64,000 nucleotides of DNA from contig JADKAJ010000001.1 of assembly GCA_016719165.1 (NCBI GenBank), forward strand, positions 248,001 through 312,000, written 5' to 3'. Made by a program: the position numbers and the translations under genes. Source of the DNA: Chitinophagaceae bacterium. GTDB lineage: Bacteria > Bacteroidota > Bacteroidia > Chitinophagales > Chitinophagaceae. This document shows positions 17,271 through 26,536 of the stretch, piece by piece; position 1 is the stretch's first letter; each line of letters begins with the position of its first letter. The notes under the pieces were generated by a model. It saw nothing but the letters and a program-made list of their open reading frames with translations. It was not told where the DNA came from and made no database searches.

Positions 17271-18779
17271 CTATAAAGCCTGAAATTGAAGGATACTGTC
17301 CCTGGATTCTAACATGCTGGGAGCATTATTATTCAGAAACTCATCCACTTTACGGGCAGATTCCCGTCCTTCGCTGATGGCCCATACCACCAGGCTTTGG
17401 CCACGGCGCATATCGCCGGCTGAGAAGATCTTGGAGATATTAGTACGATAGTCTTTTTCGGATGCTTTTACATTTCCTCTTTCATCGAGCCCTATACCGA
17501 GATCGCTGATAAAGCCTACATGTTGCGGATGCACAAAACCCATGGCCAATAATGCCAGCTCACAAGGAATTTCTTTTTCACTACCAGCCACTTCAACAAA
17601 TTGTGCGGGTCTGCCATCTACAATTTTCCATTCGAGGTCAATAATTTTCAATGCTTTCAGATTACCTTTTTCATCACCAATAAATTCTTTGGTAGCAACG
17701 GCCCATTGACGGTTAGCACCTTCTTCATGCGAAGTAGTTGTCTTCAGCAGCATTGGGTAAGCAGGCCAGGGCATATAATCATTTCTTTCTTCCGGGGGTT
17801 TAGGCAGTAATTCAAATTGAGTTATTGATTTTGCACCCTGGCGGTTAGATGTTCCCACACAATCACTACCAGTATCGCCACCACCTATCACCACTACATT
17901 TTTGCCTGTTGCTTTCAATTCTTCACTTAAAATATTGCTTTCTATTGATGCATTGGCGAAGGGATTTTTTCCGGCTACTCTTTTATTATTCTGCTTTAAA
18001 AAATCCATAGCGAAATGAACTCCGTTGAGTTCTCTTCCGGGAATTAATAAATTTCTTGCTGTGGTGCTCCCACCTGCTAACACAATTGCATTGAACTCTC
18101 TCAGTATATCATTGATACTAACATTCACTCCCACATTTGCCAGGCATTTAAAAATAATACCTTCCTCTTCCATTAGTTTTATTCTTCTGTCGATCACCCA
18201 TTTTTCCAATTTGAAATCAGGGATACCATATCGCAACAATCCACCCGGAGCATCATCTCTTTCGAAAACAGTAACTGAATGCCCGGCATAGTTTAATTGT
18301 GCAGCAGCAGCTAATCCGGCTGGGCCGGAACCAATCACTGCTACTTTTTTCCCGGAACGCAGGTTAGGTTTTTTTGGTAAAACAAAACCTTTTTCAAAAG
18401 CAATCTCAATGATATGTTTTTCTATTTCCTCAATAGTAATGGCTGGTTGATTAATACCCAGCACACAGGCAGTTTCACAAGGGGCCGGGCAAATTCGTCC
18501 GGTGAATTCGGGAAAATTATTAGTTGATGAAAGAATAGCATAGGCTTCTTTCCAATCTTTTTTATAAACGGCATCATTGAATTCAGGTATCACATTTCCT
18601 AACGGGCAGCCATGATGACAAAAAGGAACGCCGCAGTTCATACAACGGGCCGCCTGCTGATTCAGTTGTTCATCAGTATAGCGGTTTACGAATTCATTGT
18701 AGTGCTGTACTCTTTCCTGTACCGGTTGTTTGCCGGGGAGTTCTCTGCCAAATTCCTTAAATCCTGTTGGGTTGCCCAT
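17271..18779 (-). CDS. gltD: Glutamate synthase, small (beta) subunit
   Basis: 502 residues. The N-terminal Fe-S domain has Cys46, Cys49, Cys54 and Cys58 (CMNCGVPFCHHGC) and a second cysteine set in GRICPAPCETAC. Then come an FAD-binding GSGPAGLAAAAQL and an NADPH-binding GGGDTGSDC. It passes electrons from NADPH to the large subunit, which makes glutamate from glutamine and 2-oxoglutarate. gltB lies 45 bp upstream on the same strand, so the two form an operon gltB-gltD. Confidence 0.95.
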   Translation of the reverse strand: MGNPTGFKEFGRELPGKQPVQERVQHYNEFVNRYTDEQLNQQAARCMNCGVPFCHHGCPLGNVIPEFNDAVYKKDWKEAYAILSSTNNFPEFTGRICPAPCETACVLGINQPAITIEEIEKHIIEIAFEKGFVLPKKPNLRSGKKVAVIGSGPAGLAAAAQLNYAGHSVTVFERDDAPGGLLRYGIPDFKLEKWVIDRRIKLMEEEGIIFKCLANVGVNVSINDILREFNAIVLAGGSTTARNLLIPGRELNGVHFAMDFLKQNNKRVAGKNPFANASIESNILSEELKATGKNVVVIGGGDTGSDCVGTSNRQGAKSITQFELLPKPPEERNDYMPWPAYPMLLKTTTSHEEGANRQWAVATKEFIGDEKGNLKALKIIDLEWKIVDGRPAQFVEVAGSEKEIPCELALLAMGFVHPQHVGFISDLGIGLDERGNVKASEKDYRTNISKIFSAGDMRRGQSLVVWAISEGRESARKVDEFLNNNAPSMLESRDSILQFQAL

Positions 18780-18824
18780 AGTATAGCTCAGGTATTAATC
18801 AGTTAATTATACTTTTATTTTTCT

Positions 18825-21800
18825 TTAAGCATTTTGTTTTATGCCTTCAGCTTTCTGTAATAATACTTTTTTATAATCCCTTGGGAACACTTTTACAAAA
18901 TGCTGTAATTGGTTATCTAAATCTTCTAAAATGAATTTTGCTACGGTACTGCCAGTATATTCAAAATGTTTCTGAATCATGGTAAACAATTCATTTTTAT
19001 CATTCAGGTCACAAGTATCAAGGTCCACCATCTCTTTATTGCAGTTATCAGAGAATTTCCCTTTTACATCATATACATATGCAATACCACCGCTCATGCC
19101 GGCTGCGAAATTTCTTCCGGTATCACCTATTATTACTACTCTCCCGCCAGTCATGTATTCGCAACCGTGATCGCCAACCGATTCCACTACCACGTTGGCG
19201 CCGGAGTTTCTAACACCAAATCGTTCGCCGGCCTTACCTCTTATGTAGGCCTCTCCGGATGTAGCTCCGTATAAAGCCACATTGCCAATTATGCTGTTAT
19301 CTTCCGGAGAATAAGTGGCTGTTTTTGGTGGATAGATAATAAGTTTTGCTCCACTTAATCCTTTTCCGAAATAGTCATTGGCATCACCTTCCAGTTCCAG
19401 TGTAATTCCATTTGTATTAAAGGCACCAAAACTTTGCCCGGCAGTTCCGTTAAAAGTGAAATGAATCGTATTGTCTGGTAAGCCTGCTGCCCTGTATTTT
19501 TTGGTTATTTCATTTGACAAAATAGTGCCAACGGTCCGGTCGGTATTTTTAATATTGAACAGAGCACTTACTTTTTGTTTGCTCTCAATAGCCGGTGCAG
19601 CCGCCTGTAATAATTTCCAGTCGAGAGTATCTGCTAATCCATGGTCTTGCTCTTCACTGCAAAACAATGTTGTGTACATTGAGTTAGGTTCTTTATATAG
19701 CACCGAAGAGAGATCAAGGTTTTTATATTTCCAGTGTTCAATGTTCTCTCTCATTTCAAGATTATCAACCTGCCCTATCATTTCATTCACTGTTCTGAAA
19801 CCAAGCTCTGCCATTATTTCTCTCAATTCCTGTGTGATCATTTTGAAGAAGTTCACTACATGGTCAGGGTCACCTTTAAATCTTTTTCTGAGTCCGGGGT
19901 CTTGTGTAGCCACGCCAACAGGGCAGGTATTCAAATGGCACTTTCGCATCATGATACACCCTTCCACTACCAGCGCAGCGGTGGCAATGCCCCATTCTTC
20001 TGCACCTAATAGGGCAGCCACGGCAATATCCCTGCCTGTTTTCATTTGTCCATCTGCCTGCACTACTACCCGGCTTCTCAACTTATTTTTTACCAATGTC
20101 TGCTGTGTTTCTGCCAATCCTAATTCCCATGGAAGGCCGGCATGTTTAATAGAACTCACCGGTGATGCACCAGTTCCTCCATCATGTCCTGATATCAACA
20201 CCACATCCGCCTTTGCTTTTGTAACTCCGGCTGCAATGGTTCCTACTCCGGCTTTACTTACCAGTTTCACACTTATTCTTGCTTTCCGGTTGGCATTCTT
20301 CAAGTCATAAATCAATTGTGCCAGGTCTTCGATCGAATAAATGTCATGATGGGGTGGAGGAGAGATCAAGCCAACCCCAGGTGTGGCATGACGGACCTTA
20401 CCAATCCAATCATCTACTTTATGACCAGGTAACTGACCGCCTTCACCCGGCTTGGCACCCTGCGCCATTTTTATTTGTAGTTCATCTGCTTCCGTCAGGT
20501 ATAAACTTGTTACTCCAAATCTTGCAGATGCGACCTGTTTGATCGCACTTCTCATAGAATCCCCATTTCCCATTACTTCATACCTTCTTTCATCTTCACC
20601 TCCTTCACCAGTATTGCTTTTAGCGCCGAGACGATTCATGGCAATTGCCAGGGTAGTATGTGCTTCCCATGAAATAGAGCCAAAGCTCATTGCACCCGTA
20701 GCAAATCGTTTATAGATATTCTCTGCTGCTTCCACTTCATCAATACTTACAGAAGGACGGTTCTTTCTGAACTGGAACATACTTCGGAGTGTGCAGGCTT
20801 TTTCGCCCTGGTCGTTCACCAGTTTAGAATATTTTTTGAATGTATTGAAATCATTCATCTTTGTTGCATGCTGTAACAGGTGAATGGTTTGAGGATTGAA
20901 TAAATGAAATTCCCCTTTTCTTTTCCATTGATAAATACCACCTGCCGGTAACCTGTCTACAGGAATATCTTTTTTATTAAAAGCAAAGAAATGTTTGGCC
21001 AATGCTTCCCTGGCGATTTCATCCAATCCCATGCCTTCAATCCTTGATGTAGCACCGGTAAAATATTTATTGACTACTTCTTTATTTAATCCCAGTATCT
21101 CGAATATCTGAGCTCCCTGGTATGACTGAAGGGTAGAGATACCCATTTTGGAAAATACTTTCAGTAAACCATCGTTGACAGCTTTGATATAATTTTTCTT
21201 TAGTTCATCCTGTGTAAGTGTAGTTTGTAATTTTCCGGACTCCCTCATATCACGAATAGAAGAAAGGGCCAGGTAAGGATTAACAGCTGTTGCACCAAAT
21301 CCAACGAGACAGGCAAAATGATGGACTTCCCAAACATCACCGGCTTCAACGATAATGCCGACCTGTCCCCGCATGCCTTTACGAATAAGGTGATGATGAA
21401 TAGCAGCTGTAGATAATAGTGAAGGGATGGGGGCATGGGTAGAGTCTATAGCCCTGTCCTGTAATATCAATACTTTAAAACCATCTTCTACGGCGTGGAC
21501 AGCGTATTCACAAATTCTGTCCAACCCTTTCTGTAGTGATCCTGGTTTGCCATCTGCTTTAAAATAACATTGAATTGTTTTTGATTGAAATAACCCTGTA
21601 TCAATACTCCTGATTTTTTCTAATTCATAGTTACTAAGTACCGGGTGCTTCAAAGCCACGCTATGACAAGTCAGCGGGTCTTCAAGCAGGAGATTTCCAT
21701 TATTGCCGGCGAATGTTGCTAAAGACATTACCAGTCTTTCACGAATTGGATCAATAGGCGGATTGGTTACCTGTGCAAATAATTGTTTGAAATAACTGCT

Positions 21801-23351
21801 GAGGTGTTGTGGCTGGTCACTTAATATTGCCAGCGGCACATCAGTGCCCATCGAACCGATCGGTTCTTTTCCTTCCACTGCCATTGGTGCAATAATGGTA
21901 TCCAGGTCTTCAGTTGAGTACCCAAATGCTTTCTGGTATTTAAATACCTGGTCGTGTTCCAGGTGGGTGAACATAATTCTTGGTTCGGGTAATTCTTCCA
22001 ACCTGATTTTATATTTATTCAACCATTCACCATAAGGCTTTTGAGAACAAATTTCCTTTTTTAATTCAGTATCACTAATGATTTTCCCTTTCTCCATATC
22101 CACCACAAACATCTTACCCGGTTGCAATCTTCCTTTTTCAATTATACTGGCCGGGTCAACCGGCAGTACACCTGTTTCAGATGCCATGATCACACGGTCA
22201 TCAGTAGTGACGCAATACCTGGATGGCCGTAACCCGTTTCTGTCTAATGTGGCACCAATAATTTTCCCATCAGTAAATGAAATGGACGCAGGCCCATCCC
22301 AAGGTTCCATAAAGGAAGAATGAAATTCATAAAATGCTTTTTTCACCGGATCCATTTCTTCATGTCCATCCCATGCTTCAGGTATCAGCATCATCATTAC
22401 ATGCGGTAATGAACGGCCGGTCAGGGTGAGCAATTCAATGATATTATCGAGGCAGGCTGAATCGCTTTGCCCTTCCTTAACAATGGGTAACAGCATCTCC
22501 ATTTCTTCTTTTGAAAAATAAGGAGTGGTAAAGCCCTTTTCGCTGGTCTTCAGCCAGTTTAAATTTCCCTGCAGTGTATTTATCTCACCGTTATGGGCAA
22601 TGAAACGAAATGGTTGTGCCAGTTTCCACGATGGAAAAGTGTTGGTAGCAAATCTTGAATGCACCAGGCCAAATGCACTCACTACTCTTTTATTACTTAG
22701 GTCAGGAAAGTATTGCCTGACCTGGTGACTGGTGAGCTGTCCCTTATAAACAATTGTTTTGTAAGATAAGGAGGCCATATAAAATCCGATATCATCTTTT
22801 CTGACCGTATTGTTGATAAGATGAGAGGCGTAGTTGCGCAATACAAATAATTTTCTTTCAAATTCTTCAGGATTTGAAATATGATCCGGACAGGCAACAA
22901 ATACCTGCTCCATCTCAGGCTCTACGCTTAATGCAGTGGGGCCAATATCAGCAGTATTCACCGGAACTTTTCTATAGGCTAAAATTTCCAATCCTAATTT
23001 CTCAGCTGTTCGGTTCAAAATATCACGGCACTCTTCCCTTAAGCGGATTTCTTTAGGAAAGAAAACCATACCAGCCGCATATTTTCCAAACGAAGGGAGA
23101 TGAACACCTAATCGCAGGCATTCGTCAAAGAAAAATTCATGAGGAGTTTGAATCATGATACCTGCACCATCCCCGGTATTTTTTTCACAGCCACAGGCAC
23201 CGCGGTGCTCCATATTTTCTAATACTGTTAATGCATCGGAAATGTGCTGATGGGACTTATGTCCTTTGATATTGGCTACAAAACCAATACCGCATGCATC
23301 ATGTTCGAAGGATGGATCGTATAGTCCCTGGTTGCCTGCCATGTGGTGCAA
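18825..23351 (-). CDS. gltB: Glutamate synthase, large (alpha) subunit
   Basis: 1508 residues, full length. The class II glutaminase domain begins at Cys20 (HDACGIGF); the preceding 19 residues would be removed to expose it. The central and FMN-binding synthase domains follow, with EGGEDERRY, AKPGEGGQLPGHK and SGHDGGTGASP, the 3Fe-4S cluster CHLNTCPVGVAT, and the C-terminal GXGXG beta-helix (SGGIAYVYD). Together with amt and gltD it gives the core of ammonium uptake and assimilation; no glnA lies in this window. The start could also be the ATG three codons later. Confidence 0.95.
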   Translation of the reverse strand: MHHMAGNQGLYDPSFEHDACGIGFVANIKGHKSHQHISDALTVLENMEHRGACGCEKNTGDGAGIMIQTPHEFFFDECLRLGVHLPSFGKYAAGMVFFPKEIRLREECRDILNRTAEKLGLEILAYRKVPVNTADIGPTALSVEPEMEQVFVACPDHISNPEEFERKLFVLRNYASHLINNTVRKDDIGFYMASLSYKTIVYKGQLTSHQVRQYFPDLSNKRVVSAFGLVHSRFATNTFPSWKLAQPFRFIAHNGEINTLQGNLNWLKTSEKGFTTPYFSKEEMEMLLPIVKEGQSDSACLDNIIELLTLTGRSLPHVMMMLIPEAWDGHEEMDPVKKAFYEFHSSFMEPWDGPASISFTDGKIIGATLDRNGLRPSRYCVTTDDRVIMASETGVLPVDPASIIEKGRLQPGKMFVVDMEKGKIISDTELKKEICSQKPYGEWLNKYKIRLEELPEPRIMFTHLEHDQVFKYQKAFGYSTEDLDTIIAPMAVEGKEPIGSMGTDVPLAILSDQPQHLSSYFKQLFAQVTNPPIDPIRERLVMSLATFAGNNGNLLLEDPLTCHSVALKHPVLSNYELEKIRSIDTGLFQSKTIQCYFKADGKPGSLQKGLDRICEYAVHAVEDGFKVLILQDRAIDSTHAPIPSLLSTAAIHHHLIRKGMRGQVGIIVEAGDVWEVHHFACLVGFGATAVNPYLALSSIRDMRESGKLQTTLTQDELKKNYIKAVNDGLLKVFSKMGISTLQSYQGAQIFEILGLNKEVVNKYFTGATSRIEGMGLDEIAREALAKHFFAFNKKDIPVDRLPAGGIYQWKRKGEFHLFNPQTIHLLQHATKMNDFNTFKKYSKLVNDQGEKACTLRSMFQFRKNRPSVSIDEVEAAENIYKRFATGAMSFGSISWEAHTTLAIAMNRLGAKSNTGEGGEDERRYEVMGNGDSMRSAIKQVASARFGVTSLYLTEADELQIKMAQGAKPGEGGQLPGHKVDDWIGKVRHATPGVGLISPPPHHDIYSIEDLAQLIYDLKNANRKARISVKLVSKAGVGTIAAGVTKAKADVVLISGHDGGTGASPVSSIKHAGLPWELGLAETQQTLVKNKLRSRVVVQADGQMKTGRDIAVAALLGAEEWGIATAALVVEGCIMMRKCHLNTCPVGVATQDPGLRKRFKGDPDHVVNFFKMITQELREIMAELGFRTVNEMIGQVDNLEMRENIEHWKYKNLDLSSVLYKEPNSMYTTLFCSEEQDHGLADTLDWKLLQAAAPAIESKQKVSALFNIKNTDRTVGTILSNEITKKYRAAGLPDNTIHFTFNGTAGQSFGAFNTNGITLELEGDANDYFGKGLSGAKLIIYPPKTATYSPEDNSIIGNVALYGATSGEAYIRGKAGERFGVRNSGANVVVESVGDHGCEYMTGGRVVIIGDTGRNFAAGMSGGIAYVYDVKGKFSDNCNKEMVDLDTCDLNDKNELFTMIQKHFEYTGSTVAKFILEDLDNQLQHFVKVFPRDYKKVLLQKAEGIKQNA

Positions 23352-23443
23352 TGTTTAGTTTAATGAATACAGTCGTTACCTATATTTCAACAGCAAGCAA
23401 TACGTCTGAAATTACAAAAAAGCTTTCAGCAGGAGACGGGATT

Positions 23444-23457
23444 ATAAGTGTACTTAT
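23444..23457. promoter_or_regulatory. Near-palindrome ATAAGT-GT-ACTTAT upstream of gltB
   Basis: Perfect 6-bp arms with a 2-bp spacer, about 95 bp before the gltB start, in the 131-bp ilvA-gltB gap. A possible operator; nothing else in the gap is recognisable, and no terminator for ilvA is seen. Confidence 0.25.
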
Positions 23458-23482
23458 CCACAATTTGATCGGGATTAATCTA

Positions 23483-24739
23483 TTACACCAGGTATCCGAA
23501 CAACTGGTCGTTTTTATTAATCTCAGAAAAACCAATATTGGAATCTTGCATTTTCTTCAACAACAATTCATAATCAGAACGGCTTTGTAGTTCAACACCA
23601 ACTAAGGCTGGCCCGTTCTCTTTATTTGTCTTTTGCATGTATTCAAACCGGGTGATATCATCTGTCGGACCAAGTACATTATTAACAAATTCTCTTAATG
23701 CACCCGGACGTTGGGCAAAGCTGATCAGGAAATAATGTTTCAGTCCCTCATATTGCAGGCTTCTTTCTTTTATTTCCTGCATCCTGTCTATGTCATTATT
23801 ACTGCCGCTTACAATACATACTATATTCTTTCCCTTTATTTTATCAGCATAATCATCTAATGCTGCAATTGATAATGCACCCGCCGGTTCCACTACAATG
23901 GCATCTTCATTATACAATTTGAGGATAGTTGAACAAACTTTTCCTTCCGGTACCAGGTGCATACCATCCAATACATCTTTGCAAATAGTAAATGTAAGAT
24001 CACCAACTCTTTTGACTGCAGCACCATCAACAAATCGTTCAATGCTGTCTAATGTAACTGGGTGGCCTGCTTTTAGTGCTTCGAACATGGAAGGAGCTCC
24101 TTCCGGTTCAAGGCCAATAACCTTTGTTTTGGGAGAGTAAGTTTTGAAGTATGCGCCAACACCGGCACTCAGGCCACCACCACCAACTGGTACAAATAAA
24201 TAATCAACATCAGGCTGGTCCTCCAGTATTTCAACTGCAACTGTTCCCTGTCCTTCGATGATGCGGTAATCATCGAAGGGGGGGATAAAAGTCATATCAT
24301 TTTCTTCTGTGAATTGTTTGGCAGCAACAGCACAATCATCGAAGGTATCACCTATGAGTTTTATCTCGATATAATTCTCCCCGAACATCTTCGTCTGATT
24401 CACTTTCTGTTTGGGAGTAATAATAGGCATGAATACCACACCCTTTGCATTCAGTTTTTTGCAGCTGTAGGAAAAGCCCTGTGCATGGTTGCCGGCACTG
24501 GCACAAACAACTCCTTTCTGCAACTGTTCAACCGGCAACAAACTCATCATATTATAGGCGCCTCTCAATTTGTAAGAACGAACCACTTGCAGGTCTTCCC
24601 TTTTCAGAAACACATGACACTGGTATTTCTTCGACAGGCTATGATTATATGTAAGTGGTGTTCTGTTAACCACTTTTTTTAATCGAAGATGTGCTGATAA
24701 AATATCGAGCTGCACAGTATTGTTTATTGTTTGCACCAT
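23483..24739 (-). CDS. ilvA: Threonine ammonia-lyase (short, ACT-like C-terminus)
   Basis: 418 residues. The PLP lysine is in SYKLRGAYNMM near residue 57, and the PLP phosphate loop is GGGGLSAGVG. The last ~85 residues (HYFLISFAQRPGALREFV onward) form a single ACT-like regulatory domain, as in the short IlvA type, probably for isoleucine feedback. It deaminates threonine to 2-oxobutanoate, the first step to isoleucine. Last gene of the ilvEDBNCA string, 9 bp after ilvC. Confidence 0.94.
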   Translation of the reverse strand: MVQTINNTVQLDILSAHLRLKKVVNRTPLTYNHSLSKKYQCHVFLKREDLQVVRSYKLRGAYNMMSLLPVEQLQKGVVCASAGNHAQGFSYSCKKLNAKGVVFMPIITPKQKVNQTKMFGENYIEIKLIGDTFDDCAVAAKQFTEENDMTFIPPFDDYRIIEGQGTVAVEILEDQPDVDYLFVPVGGGGLSAGVGAYFKTYSPKTKVIGLEPEGAPSMFEALKAGHPVTLDSIERFVDGAAVKRVGDLTFTICKDVLDGMHLVPEGKVCSTILKLYNEDAIVVEPAGALSIAALDDYADKIKGKNIVCIVSGSNNDIDRMQEIKERSLQYEGLKHYFLISFAQRPGALREFVNNVLGPTDDITRFEYMQKTNKENGPALVGVELQSRSDYELLLKKMQDSNIGFSEINKNDQLFGYLV

Positions 24740-24748
24740 ATATTATGA

Positions 24749-25882
24749 TTAGCCTACCGACTCTGGTTTTTGTGCCAGTTTACTGAATACTTCTTTTGTT
24801 GATGAAGCAGTAGCGGCAGAAGTTATTACAGCTTTTGACTGATTCTCTGGTCTCAGGCTCCTGACTGTTTTACCTGCCTGCCACAATTCACTTTCACGCA
24901 GTTCCTTTAACTCTTCTTCCAGTTTTTCCCTGTAATCTGCTTTACTGTTACTCTCGATAGAACGCTGCGATTCTTTACCGGTAGCAACGCTGTCATACAA
25001 TTCATTGAATACAGGTGCTGTTGCATCACGGAATTTTTTCCACCAATCCAATGCACCACGCTGCGCTGTAGTAGAGCAGTTCGCATACATCCAGTCCATA
25101 CCGTTTTCTGCTACCAATGGCATCAGTGATTGTGTCAATTCTTCCACTGTTTCGTTGAATGCTTCTGAAGGAGAGTGACCTCTTTCACGCAACACCTGGT
25201 ATTGTGCAGCGAAGATGCCTTGTATCGCCCCCATCAGTGTACCCCTTTCACCGGTCAGGTCACTATATACTTCTTTCTTAAAGTCTGTTTCAAATAAATA
25301 ACCGCTTCCCACTGCTATTCCTAACGCAATGACTCTGTCAAATGCTTTGCCGGTAGCATCCTGGAAAATAGCATAGGAGCTATTCAGTCCACGTCCTTGT
25401 AAGAACATTCTTCTTAAGGAAGTACCCGAACCTTTCGGAGCTACGAGGAATACATCCACATCTTTTGGTGGAATAATGCCTGTTTGTTCATTGAATGTAA
25501 TGCCAAAGCCATGAGAGAAGTATAAGGCTTTGCCTGGTGTTAAATGTTTTTGAACAGTGGGCCATAAAGCGATTTGTGCCGCATCACTTAGCAGGTAACA
25601 AATGATCGTACCTCTTTGTAAAGCTTCTTCAATTTCAAATAGTGTTTCACCCGGAACAAATCCGTCACGGACAGCTTTATCCCAGGTTTTTGAATTTTTA
25701 CGCTGGCCAACAATTACGTTAATGCCATTGTCTTTCTGGTTTAGCGCCTGGCCTGGTCCCTGCACGCCATACCCGATAACAGCTACTGTTTCATTTTTCA
25801 ATACTTGCTGGGCCTTACTCAACGGGAATTCTTCCCTGGTTACAACGTTTTCTTCAACGCCGCCGAAATTTAATTTTGCCAT
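24749..25882 (-). CDS. ilvC: Ketol-acid reductoisomerase
   Basis: 377 residues. The N-terminal Rossmann fold has AVIGYGVQGPGQA; the C-terminal knotted domain has the metal ligands in DLTGERGTLMG and a following acidic EELTQ. The tail CSTTAQRGALDWW is typical of the plant/fungal-like variant seen in Bacteroidota. It converts acetolactate and acetohydroxybutyrate to dihydroxy acids, using NAD(P)H and Mg. Confidence 0.94.
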   Translation of the reverse strand: MAKLNFGGVEENVVTREEFPLSKAQQVLKNETVAVIGYGVQGPGQALNQKDNGINVIVGQRKNSKTWDKAVRDGFVPGETLFEIEEALQRGTIICYLLSDAAQIALWPTVQKHLTPGKALYFSHGFGITFNEQTGIIPPKDVDVFLVAPKGSGTSLRRMFLQGRGLNSSYAIFQDATGKAFDRVIALGIAVGSGYLFETDFKKEVYSDLTGERGTLMGAIQGIFAAQYQVLRERGHSPSEAFNETVEELTQSLMPLVAENGMDWMYANCSTTAQRGALDWWKKFRDATAPVFNELYDSVATGKESQRSIESNSKADYREKLEEELKELRESELWQAGKTVRSLRPENQSKAVITSAATASSTKEVFSKLAQKPESVG

Positions 25883-25924
25883 GATTATCTGTTTTGTGGT
25901 TGTTATTTATTAATTGCTGATTGT

Positions 25925-26524
25925 TTACATGGTGAATACCTCTTCGTTTTTATCGAGGTATTCATTTTCTATCACTTCTTCTCCCGGTTCTTTTTTCTCA
26001 AACTCTTTTAACCGGTCATGGAAGCTGTTGCTGGCTTTAATGATAGCAACTCTTGCACTGCGGACAAATTCAATCAATCCATAGGGCTCCAGCGCTTTTA
26101 TCAGGTTATCCGTTTCTTCCCGGTGACCGGTTGTTTCAAAAACCGTATAGTCTTTACGGATAGCCACAGCCCTTGCACCATATTCTCTCAGTAACCTCTC
26201 TACTTTTACCTTTTCAGCAATGGCATCAGTACTTACTTTATACAGCGCCAGTTCCTGCCAGACAATTTCTTCTTCGGTGTTATAATAAGCTTTTAATACT
26301 TCTACCTGCTTTTCAATCTGCCGGCATAGTTTTTTTACCACTTCTTCAATTTCATTGATGACGATTGTAAAGCGATGTACACTATCGACTTCAGTAGGAG
26401 AGGTGTTCAGGCTTTCTATATTGATTTTCCTTCTTGAAAATATAATGGCAATACGATTCAGCAAACCGACCTGGTTCTCTGTATATACGGTAATTGTAAA
26501 TTCCTGCTTGTTCATTTTCGTCAT
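25925..26524 (-). CDS. ilvN: Acetolactate synthase, small regulatory subunit
   Basis: 199 residues. The first ~75 form an ACT domain (FTITVYTENQVGLLNRIAIIFSRR cut here at its core: NQVGLLNRIA), followed by the second small-subunit domain with EYGARAVAIRKDY. The final ~30 residues are a charged tail (EKKEPGEEVIENEYLD). It binds the large subunit and transmits valine feedback. It lies 12 bp downstream of ilvB on the same strand. Confidence 0.92.
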   Translation of the reverse strand: MTKMNKQEFTITVYTENQVGLLNRIAIIFSRRKINIESLNTSPTEVDSVHRFTIVINEIEEVVKKLCRQIEKQVEVLKAYYNTEEEIVWQELALYKVSTDAIAEKVKVERLLREYGARAVAIRKDYTVFETTGHREETDNLIKALEPYGLIEFVRSARVAIIKASNSFHDRLKEFEKKEPGEEVIENEYLDKNEEVFTM

Positions 26525-26536
26525 TATTAATGATGA

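Noticed and set aside
19471..20310. 279-codon plus-strand ORF opposite gltB
   Set aside because: It is the antisense shadow of a strongly conserved gltB region with clear catalytic motifs; the translated product is Ser/Cys/Pro-rich and has no domain features.
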